Assembly (NCBI GenBank): GCA_026261815.1
Contig: JAMPIT010000884.1
Location: 18,002,210 to 18,066,209 of the forward strand
Direction: 5' to 3'
Source of the DNA: Monarcha castaneiventris obscurior
Taxonomy: Eukaryota > Chordata > Aves > Passeriformes > Monarchidae
DNA: 64,000 bases
Positions 46,101-60,100 of this stretch are shown in pieces. The position numbers were made by a program, and so were the translations under genes. The stretch's first letter is position 1. Every line of letters starts with the position of its first letter. The notes under the pieces were generated by a model. It was not told the DNA's origin, searched no databases, and saw only the letters and a program-made list of their open reading frames with translations.

Positions 46101-49100
46101 CCTTTTCACTAGGGATGCCAGAACCTGTGAGCTGAGACTGAAGGCTGAGGTCAGATCTCAGGAGACAGGTTCTTTTCTTTCCTCTTTGAAAGGGAAGATA
46201 ATTCTGCCCTGGTTCATGAGGCCTCATAGAGTGCTGTGTTTTGGATTTAGCATGAGAATAATGTTGATAACCCACTGATGTTTTAGTTGTTGCTAAGTAG
46301 CAACAACTGAATTAAGGGTCCCATGCTCTGCCAGTGAGGAGAGGCACAAGAAGGTGGGAGGGAGCGTGGCCAGGACAGCTGACCTGAACTGGCCAAAGGG
46401 ATATTCCATAGCACAGCACTTCATGTTCCATACATACACTGGGGGGAGCTGGCTGGGACCTGCCCATCACTGCTGAGGGATGGGCTGGGCATCCATCAGT
46501 GGGTGGTGAGCAATTGCATTGTGCATCTTTCTCACATTTTCGTTTCATTATTTTTATTATTTTACTTTATTTCAGTTATTAAACTGTTCTTATTTCAACC
46601 CACAAGTTTTACGTTTTTCTGATCTCCCTATTCCACCAAGGGTGGAGTGGCAGGAAGAAAGTGAGCAGCTGCAAGGTACCTAGTTGCTGGCTGGGATTAA
46701 TCCACAAGATAAAGAAAATGTACTGAAAAGTCAAGCCTTCTGTAATAGGAGGGAATAGGAAGCTGTACATGGAATATCCAGATGGGTATGTATCACTCAA
46801 AGTGTTTTTACTGCTACAGGCTTGGTTCTACGCTCCTGTGGAAGATCTTTCTCTTCCTTGTGTTTGCTTTTTTAAAATGAACTTGATATTGTTTGGGACA
46901 CCCTACCCTTCATGAGGAGGAAGGATTAGGAAGACAGGATTCTTTTTTCAAAAAAGTCATTGATAACTGTGCCACACTGTAAGACCCCAAGGCTGGAGCA
47001 TGGGTGCTGTATAAAATAAGACCCTGCCCTACATGCCTGAGAACATTCCCAGCTCATGGATTGTACGGTTTAAGACAGAAAACAGCTCCTCAGCCAGCTT
47101 TTAACCTCAGTTGCACTCACTAGCTGCAGAAAAGTAGCTTCAAGACCCACCAAGTGTGGCAGTTCCCAAACTGGTTAAATCCCACAGCCCTGCTAACCTT
47201 GCATCATCATCCTTAAGGCACCTACCTATTTTCAGCCACCCTTCCCAGGTCAGGCAGGTGTGTGTGCATGACTCCAGGCTGCTGAATTAAGGGTCTGGGC
47301 AGTGACTTTACAGAGGGGCGCCTCTTCCCCAGCAGCTGGTGATGATGGGAAGCCTCAGTCTGTGGGGAGTGGTGGAGCCTGGCTGTGATCAGCTGTGCCC
47401 CCTTTCAGCACAACCCTCCCAGAGCGCCCCAGACAAGGTGTAAAGGGCCCCACAGCGACCTGCACGCAGCAGTGACACTGCAGACACAGGGCAGCTTTGG
47501 GTCATGGTGACTTTCCTGCCACCTCACTGCTCCAGGAGAACTCCCCTCTCTGAGGGCATTGGGATGGGCCTCTGACCCCAGAGGCAGCACCTTCAGAGCA
47601 GGAGGCAGCAGGCTGCCAAGTGCTGAGTTCAGTGGCGAGTCTGCATTTTGCTTGACGGGGATGGATAGGCCCCACTTACAGCAAAACATTTGAGGGATAT
47701 GCTTAATTAAAACGCTATCTGAAAAGTTTCAGAGAAAAATTGCATCTCAAGATTCTCTGTGGAAAAGAGCAGTGTATTTTGATCAATTCCAACCACGCTA
47801 TGTATCAGTTATTGCACATAATGGATGCCATATTGATATAGCAGGGTACGGGTGCACCGTGACAATTGTGGTATTTGCTTTTTGGGTTGTAATCCTTCAT
47901 ACCAGCACTACCTGCATATGTTGACATAGCATCCTTCCCAGAGAGACTTGCCATCTTCTGATTAGCAACAGCATCTGTACATTGGAGCAAGTGAGGAGTA
48001 TTTCACATATAGACAATCTGGTTTTATTGCTTTCATCTTTACTTTACAGCCAGGTGTGTGATCTAAACATCAGCCAGGAACTTCAATAATCTTCTGTTTC
48101 AAAACATCTTAGAAAATGACTGTTTGGGATGGGCTGATTCATAATATATCCGTGGCACACAAAAACATAAATGGAAGCCTCTGAATCCCTGGGAAATATC
48201 CTGTCTGTGTCTGGGAGGGATTTCTGTCCTCCCAAGTGTTTCATGGTGGGCCTGGGGATCTAAGAGATTCTTTGAAGCCAGCAAAGAATTTGCAACCTAC
48301 AGACAGGCTTTTTTTTTAGCAGGTGCAACCTGAATCCAGCATCTATTCAACCCTGCAGAGATAGCTTGGCTCCCCCACCCACGTGCTCGAGTCTCTCTCA
48401 AAGGTCAGCTTCATTAACCTTGGGGTTATGCTTTGTGTAAACACGCACTTCTATCTGACCTGCACAGGAAATGTCATTTTCCTGACGTGTTTCCCACCCA
48501 AACGCTGCGCAGGCCCGCGATGTGCTGCAGCCAGCACAGCTGTCCTGCCCAGGCAGCCTGTGGTGCCCCGTGGTTTTGTGCAGCTCGCTGTGCAGGTGCC
48601 CACAGGCTGTGCCAGGCGCGCTCCTGTGCGCAGGCAGGCGGTGTGAGCCCTGCCGGTCCCTGGCGCAGGGGTTCCCCTGCTCCACACGAGCGCTTGGCAA
48701 GGCTCTGCCATTTCCCCGAGGCTCCGCCGCCTGCACAGCCCAGAGCAGCCAGCAGCACCGACAGCAAAGAGCTGCGGCACAGACGGGCTCTGCCTTCCCC
48801 CCGGACCGCTTTCCTCTCCGCCTCACTGCAGGCCTGAATTTCACAATTAAGTTGCCACCTCCTGAACAAGTTTATTGCTTCCTGGTTTCCTCTGGATCTG
48901 AGCACTGAGCTAGCTCCAGCAGCAGCCGGAGCTGGCTGCCCCGGGGCCAGCAGGAGCCCGGGGTGCTCAGCACTCCCCGGGAGTATCCCTTGGTGCCTGT
49001 GCACGCCGCTGGAGCCCAGGGACACCGCGGCGGGGGCTGAGGCAAAGAAGACATTGGCGCACAAGTGACATTATCTCAATATAATTTCTAAAACTCTATT

Positions 49101-51042
49101 GATTGAACAGATAAAATACCTCTGATCTATTGTTGTTATTTTTGTTACAAAATATTAGCCATTTGGACTCTTTGCTAGGTGTGACCACACCACTTTCCCC
49201 AAAGGAAGCTTTTGTTGGTGATATTTACAGCAGGAGACAGGTACAGACAGACAGGTGCTTTCAAAAGCCTACGCACAGGTAACACTTCTGTTGTTAGATT
49301 TTAAAAAGACACATTCAGATGGGGTCGTGACTAGTGTTGAAGAGCTGGGTGACTTCAAAGCTGCTGTCCCAGGCATGGCTGCAAACGAGAGGGCAGGACA
49401 AGGACAGCTCTAGCTCACGAAACACTGCCGGCAGTCCCTGGAGCCTACACTAGCACAGTGAGGCAGCTGGTGGAGTGGGAGATGGGGGGAGCTTGCTCAG
49501 CAACTTGCATTTCAAAGCAGAGACTCCACCAAGCAGCAGCATCCTTGGTTTAGGGCTCAGATTTGTTTTGGAAACCTCGGAAACGTGTGCAGGTAGTTGC
49601 AGGTTGAGCCTTCAAAAAACACGTAACAAAACTCAAACCCTTACGGCTCAGAGGCCCTCCAGTGCTTCCAAATCTGGTGGTACCTTTCAATATGAGTACT
49701 GATGCAATTCTGGTTGTGGACCATACCCACACCTTCCATCTACAGGAATGAGAGAAAATGTGAACAGTGGGATCTTGTGAAAGCCTTGTGGAAGCACTGA
49801 GTGTTGCTAACCCAGCGGCCCAGACTATGGCATTAAAAACTACTGCAGCAGTGGACAAACTGCATTCAACCCTAAGGGTTTGCAAGGCTCGACTCTCCTG
49901 TCACATTTTCCCATCCCCTTGCTACTGGTGCAAACAGATTAATGACACTGGGCCTGCACCAGTATGAGCAAGCATCAGGATAGAGCCTGATGTAACAGAG
50001 CTCAGTCTCTCCTACTGTTCCCCAAAGCCACCTTCTCATTTGTCCACTGACTGCAGGACACTCACTGCAGAACACTTTTCACTAGGTTTCTCTTTTCTCT
50101 CTCCCCCGACTCCTTTTTTAATATAGAAGGGCATGAATTTGGCAGCAAAAAGACACTGGTTCATTTGGGTTTGAGTTAATCTCTGCAGCAGCTGCCTGCC
50201 TGACTCCTCCACCTGAAAGATTGTGCTAGGTTCATGATCAGAATCACCACTGTCAAGGGCTGGTGATTTTTCTTTGGGCTGGTCCCTCCAGGTGGGCTGT
50301 GGCACACATTTTGTCTTTCATTAGGTTGTCACTGAGATGCTCCTTCTAGCCTGCACCCTGTCAGTCTGTGTGTAAGGGTGTCTGTTCACAGCTGCACAGC
50401 TACACTGAGCCTTGTGTCTCACTGGCGTGTGGGAGGACTGTGGGAGCAGACAATACAATAGATCAGACGAGGTGCAGATATGTTTTAAAGTGCTTTCATC
50501 CTTCAAAACCAACCTTCCAAGGAATAAAAACAAATTCTGTATTTTGAAGTGAAGTCCGAAGGGGTCGGCTCCACAGTGGAATTTTTACCAACCTGTTCCA
50601 TGACAACCTGGAATAGAGTAGTTTTGTGCCTCTCTAGCTAAACCCAACAGAAGATGTGGTAGCCAGCAGGCTAGAAGACAGGACAGCAAGGGTTATCTAC
50701 ATTTGCTTCTCTGTGCAAAGCTCAAGGCCAGCAGTAGCCTTTGCAAGGTCAGGGAAACAGAACCAACCTGCCCTGAGAGAATTCTGTGCCTCAGGTACCT
50801 CAGCACTTCAGTTCTCTCGCTTCTACCCTTCATCCAGCATGGAGAAGGGAGTCTCAAGGCAGTTTTCTTATTCCCTCTTTCAATTCATGTAGCTCTCCCA
50901 ATCAATTATTAAAGCAGCAAACATCTTGTGTAGGAACTTCATAGGCATTGTTATAAATATTTTATCTAAAAAAATTATTTCCTCAAGTATCTTAAGATTT
51001 TTTGCTGTTGTCACTTTGTGTTAAATGTCAAGTAAAATCTAA
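43156..51042. other. Intergenic region between convergent genes
   Basis: No exon or RNA gene recognised. It includes the CpG-rich block at 48490-49040 and a non-repetitive AT-rich stretch at 49060-49180. Long frames at 43828-44513 and 44925-45491 show no family resemblance. Confidence 0.6.
48490..49040. promoter_or_regulatory. CpG-rich block between the two convergent genes
   Basis: Elevated CpG and G+C relative to flanks (for example GGCGCGC, GCCGCC, ACACCGCGGCGGGGGC near the right end), followed abruptly by AT-rich sequence at 49060-49170. No protein family is recognised in any frame. A CpG island at the 3' end of two convergent genes may mark a non-coding RNA promoter or an enhancer. Confidence 0.4.
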
Positions 51043-51052
51043 TTTATTTATT
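51043..51052 (-). terminator. Candidate double poly(A) signal for IQSEC3
   Basis: TTTATTTATT on the + strand reads as two overlapping AATAAA hexamers on the - strand, 2.6 kb after the IQSEC3 stop and the first such signal in that direction. Confidence 0.35.
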
Positions 51053-52727
51053 TTAACACACACAGAGCTTCATTGGCTCACTGCACTCTGGAAAAAAACC
51101 CAAACTAGTACTGCCATTTCTCTCAGACAGCAAAATAACAACTGGGAAGGCAGTGCCAGTGCCTCCTGGACACCCCTTCCACTGCAGCAGAGAGCAAAAA
51201 CAACGGCAGCCACACACTGCCTTGACCAGACAATGGCAGATACCACACATGCTTTCTCAGGAAGCTGTGGGCAGCTCAGATGAGGCTCCGGCTGCTGTGA
51301 GGAGCAGGGTGTTACCCTGGAGGGAGTCAGCAGCAGATCAGGCCAGCTGTGCCTCACAGCTGGCCGGGAGGTGAGGGGCTGAGCCCTGGCCAGGGGTGAG
51401 GACCTCTCCCAGCATCCAGTTCGGGATGCAGAGCATCCAGACTGCCCTGGGGGGCTGGCTAGGAGTAAGCTTCTCTGGTCTGAAGGGAGACTGGGCTTCT
51501 ATTCAGGATTTTCTTACAATCTTGTCTGTCATCTGCTTCTGCAGTCTTCCCTGAGGCTGTGCTTGGGGGCTCCCAGTCAGAACATTTGCTATTGCAGACA
51601 AAAGTGGCAGCCTGGTGCCCAGCTAAGCAAACAGCTCAGACCTCTTGGCACAGCTGGGTCCATGGATCAGGCTCAGACAGAAGGGGAGCTGGAGGTGAGC
51701 AGGCTCCTGCCCTGGAGGGCTGGCCAAGTGCAGGAGACCCTTCACTCCAGCCCCTGTCCGTTTCCCTAACTCCAGCTGGGCTTCTGCCCAGGTCACACAG
51801 GTGAACTCTCTCCCCTGAACATTCCAGCACAGCCAGCAGGCTTCCAGGGAGCACTGAGCCTGTCCCTGATGCACTGTGGCTTTTGTCACTGGCAGTAGCC
51901 CTAGAGATGAGCACGCTGGCACAATCCCTAAGGAAATTGCTGTGTGCCTTCTACCCCACAAGGTGAAAAAGAGTTTCCTGCATCTGTCTTCACTGTCTCC
52001 CTTTTCCTGACATTTTGCACATCCCCACCACTGGCAACAGCTCCTGCCATTCCTCACCTTACCATTACATCATCAGCACCTGGTGCTCGTGTCTCAGCCT
52101 TGCACGAGAAGGAAGAGCATTTCTGTCTTTCCCTCCTAAAATAAAATAAAAATAAAGGCCCTAAAAGGCATTCTGTCCTATTTTAGAATCCTAAAGTTGA
52201 TCTTCTTAAAGCTCGAAGGGAGATAGAATGAAGGAGTGAGACCAAAGCCTTTAAGCTAATTAATACCTTCCCCTCCCTACTGCACAAAGAGATTTTTTTC
52301 TAAAAATACATCCACAGCCCATTTTTAATGCTGTCTTCCTTCACATCAATGTCCCCAATAAAGCAGAGGAGCTGAGCTGTCATCTCTATCTCAGGATCTG
52401 CCCCTCCTCTCACTTTGAAGCTGGGATAGAGAGGGAGAGAGAAGATGCCTTGGAGTCTGGTATCTGGGCAGCTTTCCTACAGGAAGGGCTGATGGAGGTA
52501 AGAATACAGCCAGGCAAGAGATACAGGTGGGACCTCACATGAGTGCTCTCCAAAACAACCCTTCCCTCTAACACAGGTGGAAGAGCTCAAGTGAATGGAA
52601 CACCCACTCCAGAAGGTGAACATAACACTCGGCTTTGCTTTCAGAATACAAAAATGCAGGTGGGCAGGAAACACAAAACCAGCCAGAAGGAGGAAAGCAG
52701 AGGTGGGTCTGTTTTAGAGAAGATAAT

Positions 52728-52754
52728 TGTGTGTGTGTGTGTGTGTGAGTGTGT
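52728..52754. repeat. TG microsatellite
   Basis: About ten TG units with one A interruption, inside the presumed IQSEC3 3' UTR (CA repeat on the transcript strand). Confidence 0.95.
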
Positions 52755-53677
52755 TGAGGTGGGAGGGCACCTCTCGGTGCCGTCTCTTTGGAAAAGTACA
52801 CATCCATTCCAGGCAGATCCCTGGACTGAATCCCTCCCTTCTGCTCCCTCAGAACTGCTTGGTGTTTCCTTAGTAAGCATGCGCATACATACGCTACCGT
52901 ACGGTGTATTTACATGTGGTGAGGTCTGCTAGGTCTCAGCAGAGGTCTCTGGTACAATGCTCCAACATAACAACGGAAAAAGTTTTGGTGTTCAGTGAGG
53001 CCATCTTTGTGTTGTACTGCAGCTCAGGACAGTCTCTCCTCCTCTCAAACTCTCTTCCACTCGTGCACTCCTTTGCTTGGAGCCGGCTGCCGCAAGGAGA
53101 TAATATTTGGAGAGAGATGAGGAGGAAGCGTGGCAAAGTGGGGCAAGTTCTCGCTCCAGCTTAGCAGGCGGCAGCAGTGGTGGCAGGGAGAACTCCACCC
53201 CCAGGAGTGCCCCAAGGTTGGCCCTTGGCACGGGTGAGTCCGTTCATCTCCGAGGCTGGCGAAGATTCGGGGTGGGCACAAACCTATGGCCAGGTAAATG
53301 CAAGGCAGGAAAGGGAGTTGAGGAATAGGAAACGGAAGACACGGTGCCTAGAAAGCAGCAGGTCATCAAGCCTCTCAGGAACAGGGCAGCAAAGTGCTAC
53401 ATGGGGACAACACGAGCACAGAGGCCAGCGGGGCTGGCAGGTGTGAGGATATGTGAGCATGGAGGTTGGCAGTTTCTATAGATGGCTCCTCACAAATAGC
53501 ATCATCTTGAGGGGAGACAGGGTAAGAGTTAGGTCAGTTGGCCTTTTTTTTTTCTTTTCTTCTTGTTTTACTAAAAAATAAATCACAAACTAGATCTCTG
53601 TAGGCAGAAAGGGTCCCGGGGAGGCGGTGGGGAAGGGAAGCGGGGAAGTCTGTGCTGTTTTGGTGCTGGTGGTGTGG

Positions 53678-54115
53678 CTACACGAGGCTGCGTGAGCCAC
53701 TGGAATACCTGCGCCTCTGAAGCAGGGAGCTGGGGGGGCAATACTGGTGGGGGTGGTTGTAGGGAGGGGGTGGAGGGGGCAGGGGAGGCTGATGGACCAG
53801 CTTCATGGGGGTCCCAGGGAGCCCACTGCCCACACCGCGCCAGGGGGTGGAGGTGCAGGAGTCGGAGGTGACGTAGCGTGTCAGAGTCTGGTTGAGGGCC
53901 GGCTCCATCCGAGCGAGGCACGGCTTGTCCAAGACAATGACTTTGACAATCTGCTGGCACTGTACAAGTGTCCCCGCCGAGGCGGGGTGCGAGGGCACCA
54001 GTGCTGTCTCCAGCCGCTCCCGTGGCATGTTAAGACGCATGCTGGGCTGCATTCCACTCTCGGGCCCCAGGGCAGAGTTGTGCTGGTACGTTTGAAGCCT
54101 GTTGTGAATTGACAC
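53678..54115 (-). CDS. IQSEC3: IQSEC3 last coding exon: proline-rich tail and PDZ ligand
   Basis: Codes 145 residues from [14 protein letters not shown] to the stop at 53680-53678. It contains [20 protein letters not shown], a polyproline stretch (PPLPPPPPP) before YNHPHQ, and ends [10 protein letters not shown]; the final SLV fits a class I PDZ ligand, as known for this protein with synaptic scaffold partners. The acceptor is CTAAACTAG. The reverse complement is also open, an effect of composition. Confidence 0.95.
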   Translation of the reverse strand: MSIHNRLQTYQHNSALGPESGMQPSMRLNMPRERLETALVPSHPASAGTLVQCQQIVKVIVLDKPCLARMEPALNQTLTRYVTSDSCTSTPWRGVGSGLPGTPMKLVHQPPLPPPPPPYNHPHQYCPPSSLLQRRRYSSGSRSLV

Positions 54116-57100
54116 CTAGTTTAGAAACAGCCAAAGAAGCATTAAATGTTACAAGACTTTTCCCATCTGCTGCTACTGGCTGCCCTGAACCCCCGCCACC
54201 GGACAACCTTACATGCATTCAGCCCTCCCTCCCTCAAAAAACCAGAATAGGTGCAGCCCTGGCTGCACAGTCCCCCTCAACAGCCCCCTTGTCCCATCTA
54301 GCCTAAGTGCCCCTGTCCTTTCCATCATGCCAAAGGCAGCAGAGCCGGCGTTCCCAAGTGCAGTGCAACTTTGATTATCCAAACAGCACAGGGAACACGA
54401 ATCGACTCCAGGAGTGGTGGTGTCTGTGAATTCTCATGGTAATGAACAGACCTCGAGGCCATGCCTTTGCCCCCACCAGCAAAAAGGAGAGGGGGACCAG
54501 ACCACGAGGTTTCAGATAATCGAGGCTGTACGTTTCAGCAAAATGACAGCAGCGGAGTCTGAGACAGAGAGCGACAGAGAAACTCAAGCCTTTCCCAGCT
54601 CCCTGCCTCTCTGAGTAGGAAGGTACACCACATGACTGGCTAATCTGTTTACAAAGGAAAAAGCAGAAACCTGACATAGTCTAGCAAAAGGCAGCTCCCT
54701 CTGATCCATTTGATGGTTTGTCAGTGAAAGGAAATGATTTTCAAAAAAGGAAAAAAGAAACAAAAAATGCCCATCTAGCTCATACAATGATAAAAGAAAT
54801 TCATGATGAAATGGCAGCAGATTAGATAATCTCAGAGAAATGGAAATGCTCCTCTGCTGGCAGAGTAATACTTGGTCAGCTGAAAGCAGGTAGGGAAGCA
54901 GGAGGTCATCAGGGTTTCCACAGCGAGATGGTCATAATGGAATCAAATAAGGGAGCTCACTGAAACCAGTCTGAAAAGGAGGAGCTGGCCTGGACTGGAG
55001 GTCCCTAGCAGGGGAAGCGCAGCAGAGAAATAATGCTTCCCAAATGATGGGTGAAGTTATAGTTCCTCCTGGCAAGGACATGGGCTGATGGAGACCCCAA
55101 ACCAGAGCAAAGCTGCTGGCTCAAAACAGAATGTCAGCCAAGTGACAAGGCCTGGGTAGGAAACAAGTGCTCTCAGGCTGGCGTGGCACTTCCAGCCAGG
55201 CAGGGGCACAGGAGGGACAGTGGGGCTGCCCTGATGGTCTGACAGGGCTGGCAGCAGCACCAGCAACTGGGAAGGAGAAGCTGCGGAGTGACCAAGCTTC
55301 TCACCATGCTGGAACAAGGATGAGCTGTCTGTCCCTATCCAGGCATGGAGGTTGCTCAGACTCACTGCACAGCAGGATATAATATTGTGTCAGTATTTAC
55401 TCAGGTAGTGGAACATCCCATAGGAAAAACTGGTTGCTGGGCCGTGAAGTGCCAATGACATTAGGATACATGGAAACCATTCTACACAAGGAAACGCTTC
55501 TCCCAACAGGAATAGGAAACTGGCTGGCAGAGGCACCTTTCCCCGGAAGGGGGTATTTGCTGGAAAATAGGGTGCTCTCCAGGGAAAAGAAGCTGCACCC
55601 ACTCTCCACAGACAATCTGAATTCTTCAAGTAAATATATGTTGACAAGAGGAGAAAGAACTACCCTGGAAAAGGGCAAGTTCAGAAGAATGGAGATATTC
55701 CAGACAGAGAGAGAGTAGGAAGTAGTAGATAAGATTTTCAGTGTGAAGATTGCATTTTCCTGTTTCCTCACAGGCAGTGGGAGTATGGGTGTCTGCGAAG
55801 AAACAGGCAACCCACTGGATGCTAGACATTCCTGCAAAGATAGATGTACACAGGACAGCCAAGCTCCCTACCTAGGAAGGTGAAGCTCTAAGGAAATCTG
55901 GTGTACAAAGGCCATGCTTAATCCCCTTCAGGGGGATGGAGAGACAGAGCTGCAGAGATTGTGCAGGAAAGCTGGGCTGCGGGGAATTTGCATGTGATGC
56001 TGCATGGAGTTAGCATGTCAGGGAAGTCCTTAGTGGGGTTCTCAGTCTCCCCAAAAGCAGTGGGGTGGGTTAGTCTACAGCGTTTGGGAGCTTGGTCCAT
56101 GAAGGATGTTACAGTTATAAAAACGGATTGAAAATGCTTTGAAGTTTAGTTTGGATTTGAAAGTTGTATTACCCGTCCTAGCAGTAACTTTTAATTGTAT
56201 CTCTGGAAATTGGTAAAATTGTCAGTCTGGCTGGGGAGGCATTGATTAAAACCTGAGAAAAGAAACAACAGAGAATGTGAGAAGAGCTGAAGTGAGGGAG
56301 AATTACTTACCTCAGCTGCTCTGCACTCTACTTACCTCCACTGTGCTGTCCGAGACCTTCTCCCCCAAATCCTTCTTGCCTTTGAAACAAAACAAAAGAT
56401 CTCACTCGTGAGGTCTGCCCCTTTAGTCAAGAGCTGGCCCTCATACTGTGGACTGGAGAGTTAAGGGGAGAGGTGCAAGGCCGATCCAGACCCTCGTGCA
56501 ACCTGATAGCTGCTTAGTGGGGTAGGTTGTACCAGTTCAGGGAAGAAAAGTGGGCCAGGTTCTTCAGAAGTTACCATGCTCTATCAGTAACACCTCTTTA
56601 CCAGATGTTACAGCTACAGACTGGGTAATGAGACTTGGAGGGTTTTTCTTGGGTATTTGAAGAATGAGTATGCTCTCGTATTTCCTCTATTTGGCCAAGG
56701 CTAAAGGATACAAAACTGAACACTTCTTTTTGCAGTTATTCTCACAGGAATCAGTGAGGACACATTTGTAAAGGCAGCACTGCTTGATCAAGAGAAGTTG
56801 GGTGTTGGGTGCCCTCTTACCTGTTGGAGAGCCTTGCTTAGACTGCAGTTCCATCTGGGCTCCATTGGTCCTTAAGGAGAGAGTCTTTGTCCCCTGCTGT
56901 TTCTCCAGTTCCCCTGCAAAACCGACACACAGAAATAAATGAGGAGATGGATGGAGGGACAGTCACTGGCATATTGAAGGGGCAAAATGGGAAGTCAGCA
57001 AGGAGAATTAGTGCAAGAAAAGCACAATTGTCAAGAAGGGAGAGAGGAACAGCCAAGGAAAAACAGAAACTGGAGAGGATTTGACATGTGGAGAAACTTA

Positions 57101-60100
57101 GGTATCACCATACGACCTTCTACGTATGACCTGCATTTATACAGGCTTGGCTAGTGCTGCACAGATGGGGACCACTGAAGCTGAGCTACTTTGGCTCATC
57201 AGTTTGTACATGGAAAGGCCATTAAAGGCTGCATGCCTTTGTCTCTAAGGCCACGGAGTGACACAGACTGCTCGTCCTCTGGACATTCCTGGAGTGAAGG
57301 ACAGCCCTGTTAAAGGTACCAGATCTATCCCAGCTATCTACTGATCATATTTGCATAGTCAAAGGAGTACGGGACAGAGAAGAATCTTCTGGTTGTGACA
57401 GGCTAAGCTTCCCTATTCCAGGCCACTGTATCACACTCCCTGTTTCATAAGCATCATAAGTAGTTAAGTCCTTCCATTTCTCCTGCTGGCCAGTGGTCAC
57501 AGAGCCTGAAAGCTTTTTCTTCCTATCAGTGTACCCAGGAACAATCCTGTGCAGACTTGTGCTGCTCATCCTCTTTGCCCCTGTTCCTGAAGAACCCTTC
57601 CTTTACCCTTTCTCCCTTGTAGTCACATGCAGTGTGATGGCATTGGAGTGTGAATTGATGAGAGACCCTTACATTCAATTCGTATCTGTTCCAGTTCTGT
57701 CACTTCTGCTATTGACTCTTTCAGGTCTTCCACAAACTTCTGCATTTCCTCAGCACCCAGAGCACAGAAGTGTAGTACCTGTTTCTTCTCTGAGCCTGAA
57801 ACTGGAGTCACCAGTGTAATGCCATGGGGGTAATCTGAAAGAAGATGTGTCAACAAAATAAAGAGGTGTCAGGCATTCTTGATGGAGCAGTTGGTTGTTT
57901 TGGTACGTCTGAAGGACAGAGGGTTTTCAGCATGAGTCCAGCGGAACTGCACACCCAGAGTTTGTCACGCTGCAAACTGTGGGAACCTGCAGCACTGCAG
58001 CCCTCGAAGAGAACAGAAGGACCAAGCTGCAGCATCAAGGCAAGTGTCACCAGCACCGCAGTGCAGCCAAAAGCAGAGAACTCTAGCTCTTAGTTACTCT
58101 CAGTGCAGCACTGGCCCTGGGAACCTGAGCACAGAGGCAGGACTGTAAAGCCTCTCTCAGTCTGTGGAAGAGTGAACAGTGTTTATGAGGCCAACAACAC
58201 GTTTTCTCCTGTGGGAGATGCAGCAGGAGAGGTTGTCTTCTGGAGTCAAAGCTGGAACAGCCACTGCATCCACAGTGTCAGGACTTCTGCCCAGTCTCTC
58301 CTTTCATCTGCAGAGAGCACAGGAGGGGTGTTGGCACAGCACGGGTGGGGAGTTCAGTGCACTGTGCAGAGAGAAGAGTAACGGGAAAGATGTGGGTTTG
58401 TGGGTCTCTGCTTAGTACTCCCCACAGGCAAAACACACAGGAATGTAAGTGAAAGGACATGCCCAGAGAGTGAAAATAGAACAGCAAAAGGCCTTACATT
58501 TTAAAGATCAGGCTGTGTGCAGGGAGGTGGTGATTGGAGATTCAGCCAACAGAATCAGGAGAACATGAGAGTGCAGAGAACTTGCCACACTTTTGACAGG
58601 ACTTCCTCTATTGCTTGCTCTATGGCTGGTGGTTTCAATCCCTTTCCTCCTTTCCTTTCACATTCCTCTAACTTTAATTTCTGTCTTCCCCTGTTCTGCT
58701 TTCACTTCTCCATTGCTCCTACATCTGCCTGCCTTCCATGGGCAGCCTTTCTTTATCACTCTTTCCCAAGCAAGCCAAGGCCTAACCTGTTATTTTCATC
58801 CAGATCTCAGCTCCCTCGTTTGCGTGCCAAGCCCTTTTCCTGCCCTGTGTCTCTCTCCTCTGCTCAGATCACAAGCTCTTTGGGACATCTGCTTTACTGT
58901 CTCTGCAGGGGATACACAACAGGGCGCCTTTGCCAGCAGATCTTTGGGCACTCTCAGGATAGTCACGCTACCCCTAAAAGCTGATTCCAGCACTGATGGT
59001 GGCTCCTGGGGATGCTCAGGTATGAATGACCCTTTAGTTCCCACAGGGATGTGGGAGTCCCTGCGTGCTGCAGAGGAGGGTGGTGGGAGAGTGACTGATG
59101 CTGCCAATGGACTAGAGGAGGGATGGAAAAAACTTAGTATAGCCACAGTGCTGCTACATTTTACCTCCCTTGCAGCATGTTCTCCATGTGCTCACAAAGC
59201 CCCAGGGGCATCAGCCATGCTTGCCTGGGACTGCTGTGCTGCCCCTCCGCCTGTGCCAGCAGGAAGCCTGCCTGTTTCTGGAACTCCTCCACGGCACAAC
59301 CAGCCCCAATCATGACACATCATGGCTCTATTCCCAGACCATCAAGGTCAGGCTGACTAGGGCTGGCCTCCCGCCATGCTTTGGTGGGTGCTGTTCCAAG
59401 GGCTCTGCCTCTGCCTTGGGAAGCTCTCAGCACAGCACGGCACTGTGCAGGGAGGGGGCAGCAGCACCTGAACCTCTGTCAGCATCAAAGGCAGTGGTGG
59501 GGCTTGTGACTTCAGGCATGAGGGGAGAGGGGCTAAAGCTGGCAGCAGCAGCTCTGTCAACAAGATTCTGCACCTACAGTTGGCTTCTGAGAGCTCAGTA
59601 GGATGTGGGATATGGGGATTGATTCCCCCAGTCTTCACCATGGTGTTGTTCCTGATACCACGACAAGCCAGATCCTTCAGTGAGGCCCTTCTGCAGGTGC
59701 TCAGACCTAGGAGAGGTATCAGGAGCTTCTTCTCATCACATTGTACCTAAAGAGTGATCTCCTTGGCACCAAGGCTCAGTTTTCTCTCCTCCACTTTTAA
59801 CCCTGATAGGATCTCTCCTAATGCAAACTCACACAGCCCCCTCCCTCCTTCCCTTTTCCCTGCCAAACCCCTGCAGGCAGCCAAGGAGCATTGGACTCAC
59901 ACTCATTCTCAAAGAGATGGAACTGCATCCCTAGCAGGCCGACTGACTTGCAAAATGTGTACGTTGAGGAGCTTTTCTTCTTCGGGCAAAGCTTGAGGAT
60001 CTGTTGGAGGGAGAGAAGCATCGTTGGTGCTGGGGAACAGTGAGGCAAGAACGATGCAAACTGCTCTAAGCAGAAAAGCTTTCTGCAAGCTCTGTTAAGT

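Larger units (their letters stand above)
51043..53677 (-). other. IQSEC3: Likely IQSEC3 3' UTR
   Basis: No coding exon is seen. Going 3' from the IQSEC3 stop, the first canonical AATAAA on the - strand is the overlapping pair at 51052-51043, so a 3' UTR of about 2.6 kb is plausible. It holds a TG microsatellite (52728-52754) and an A/T-rich tract at 53547-53585. Extent is inferred from the signal only. Confidence 0.35.

Noticed and set aside
48474..49064. 196-codon open frame on the - strand
   Set aside because: Lies in the CpG-rich block, overlaps open frames on the other strand and resembles no family.
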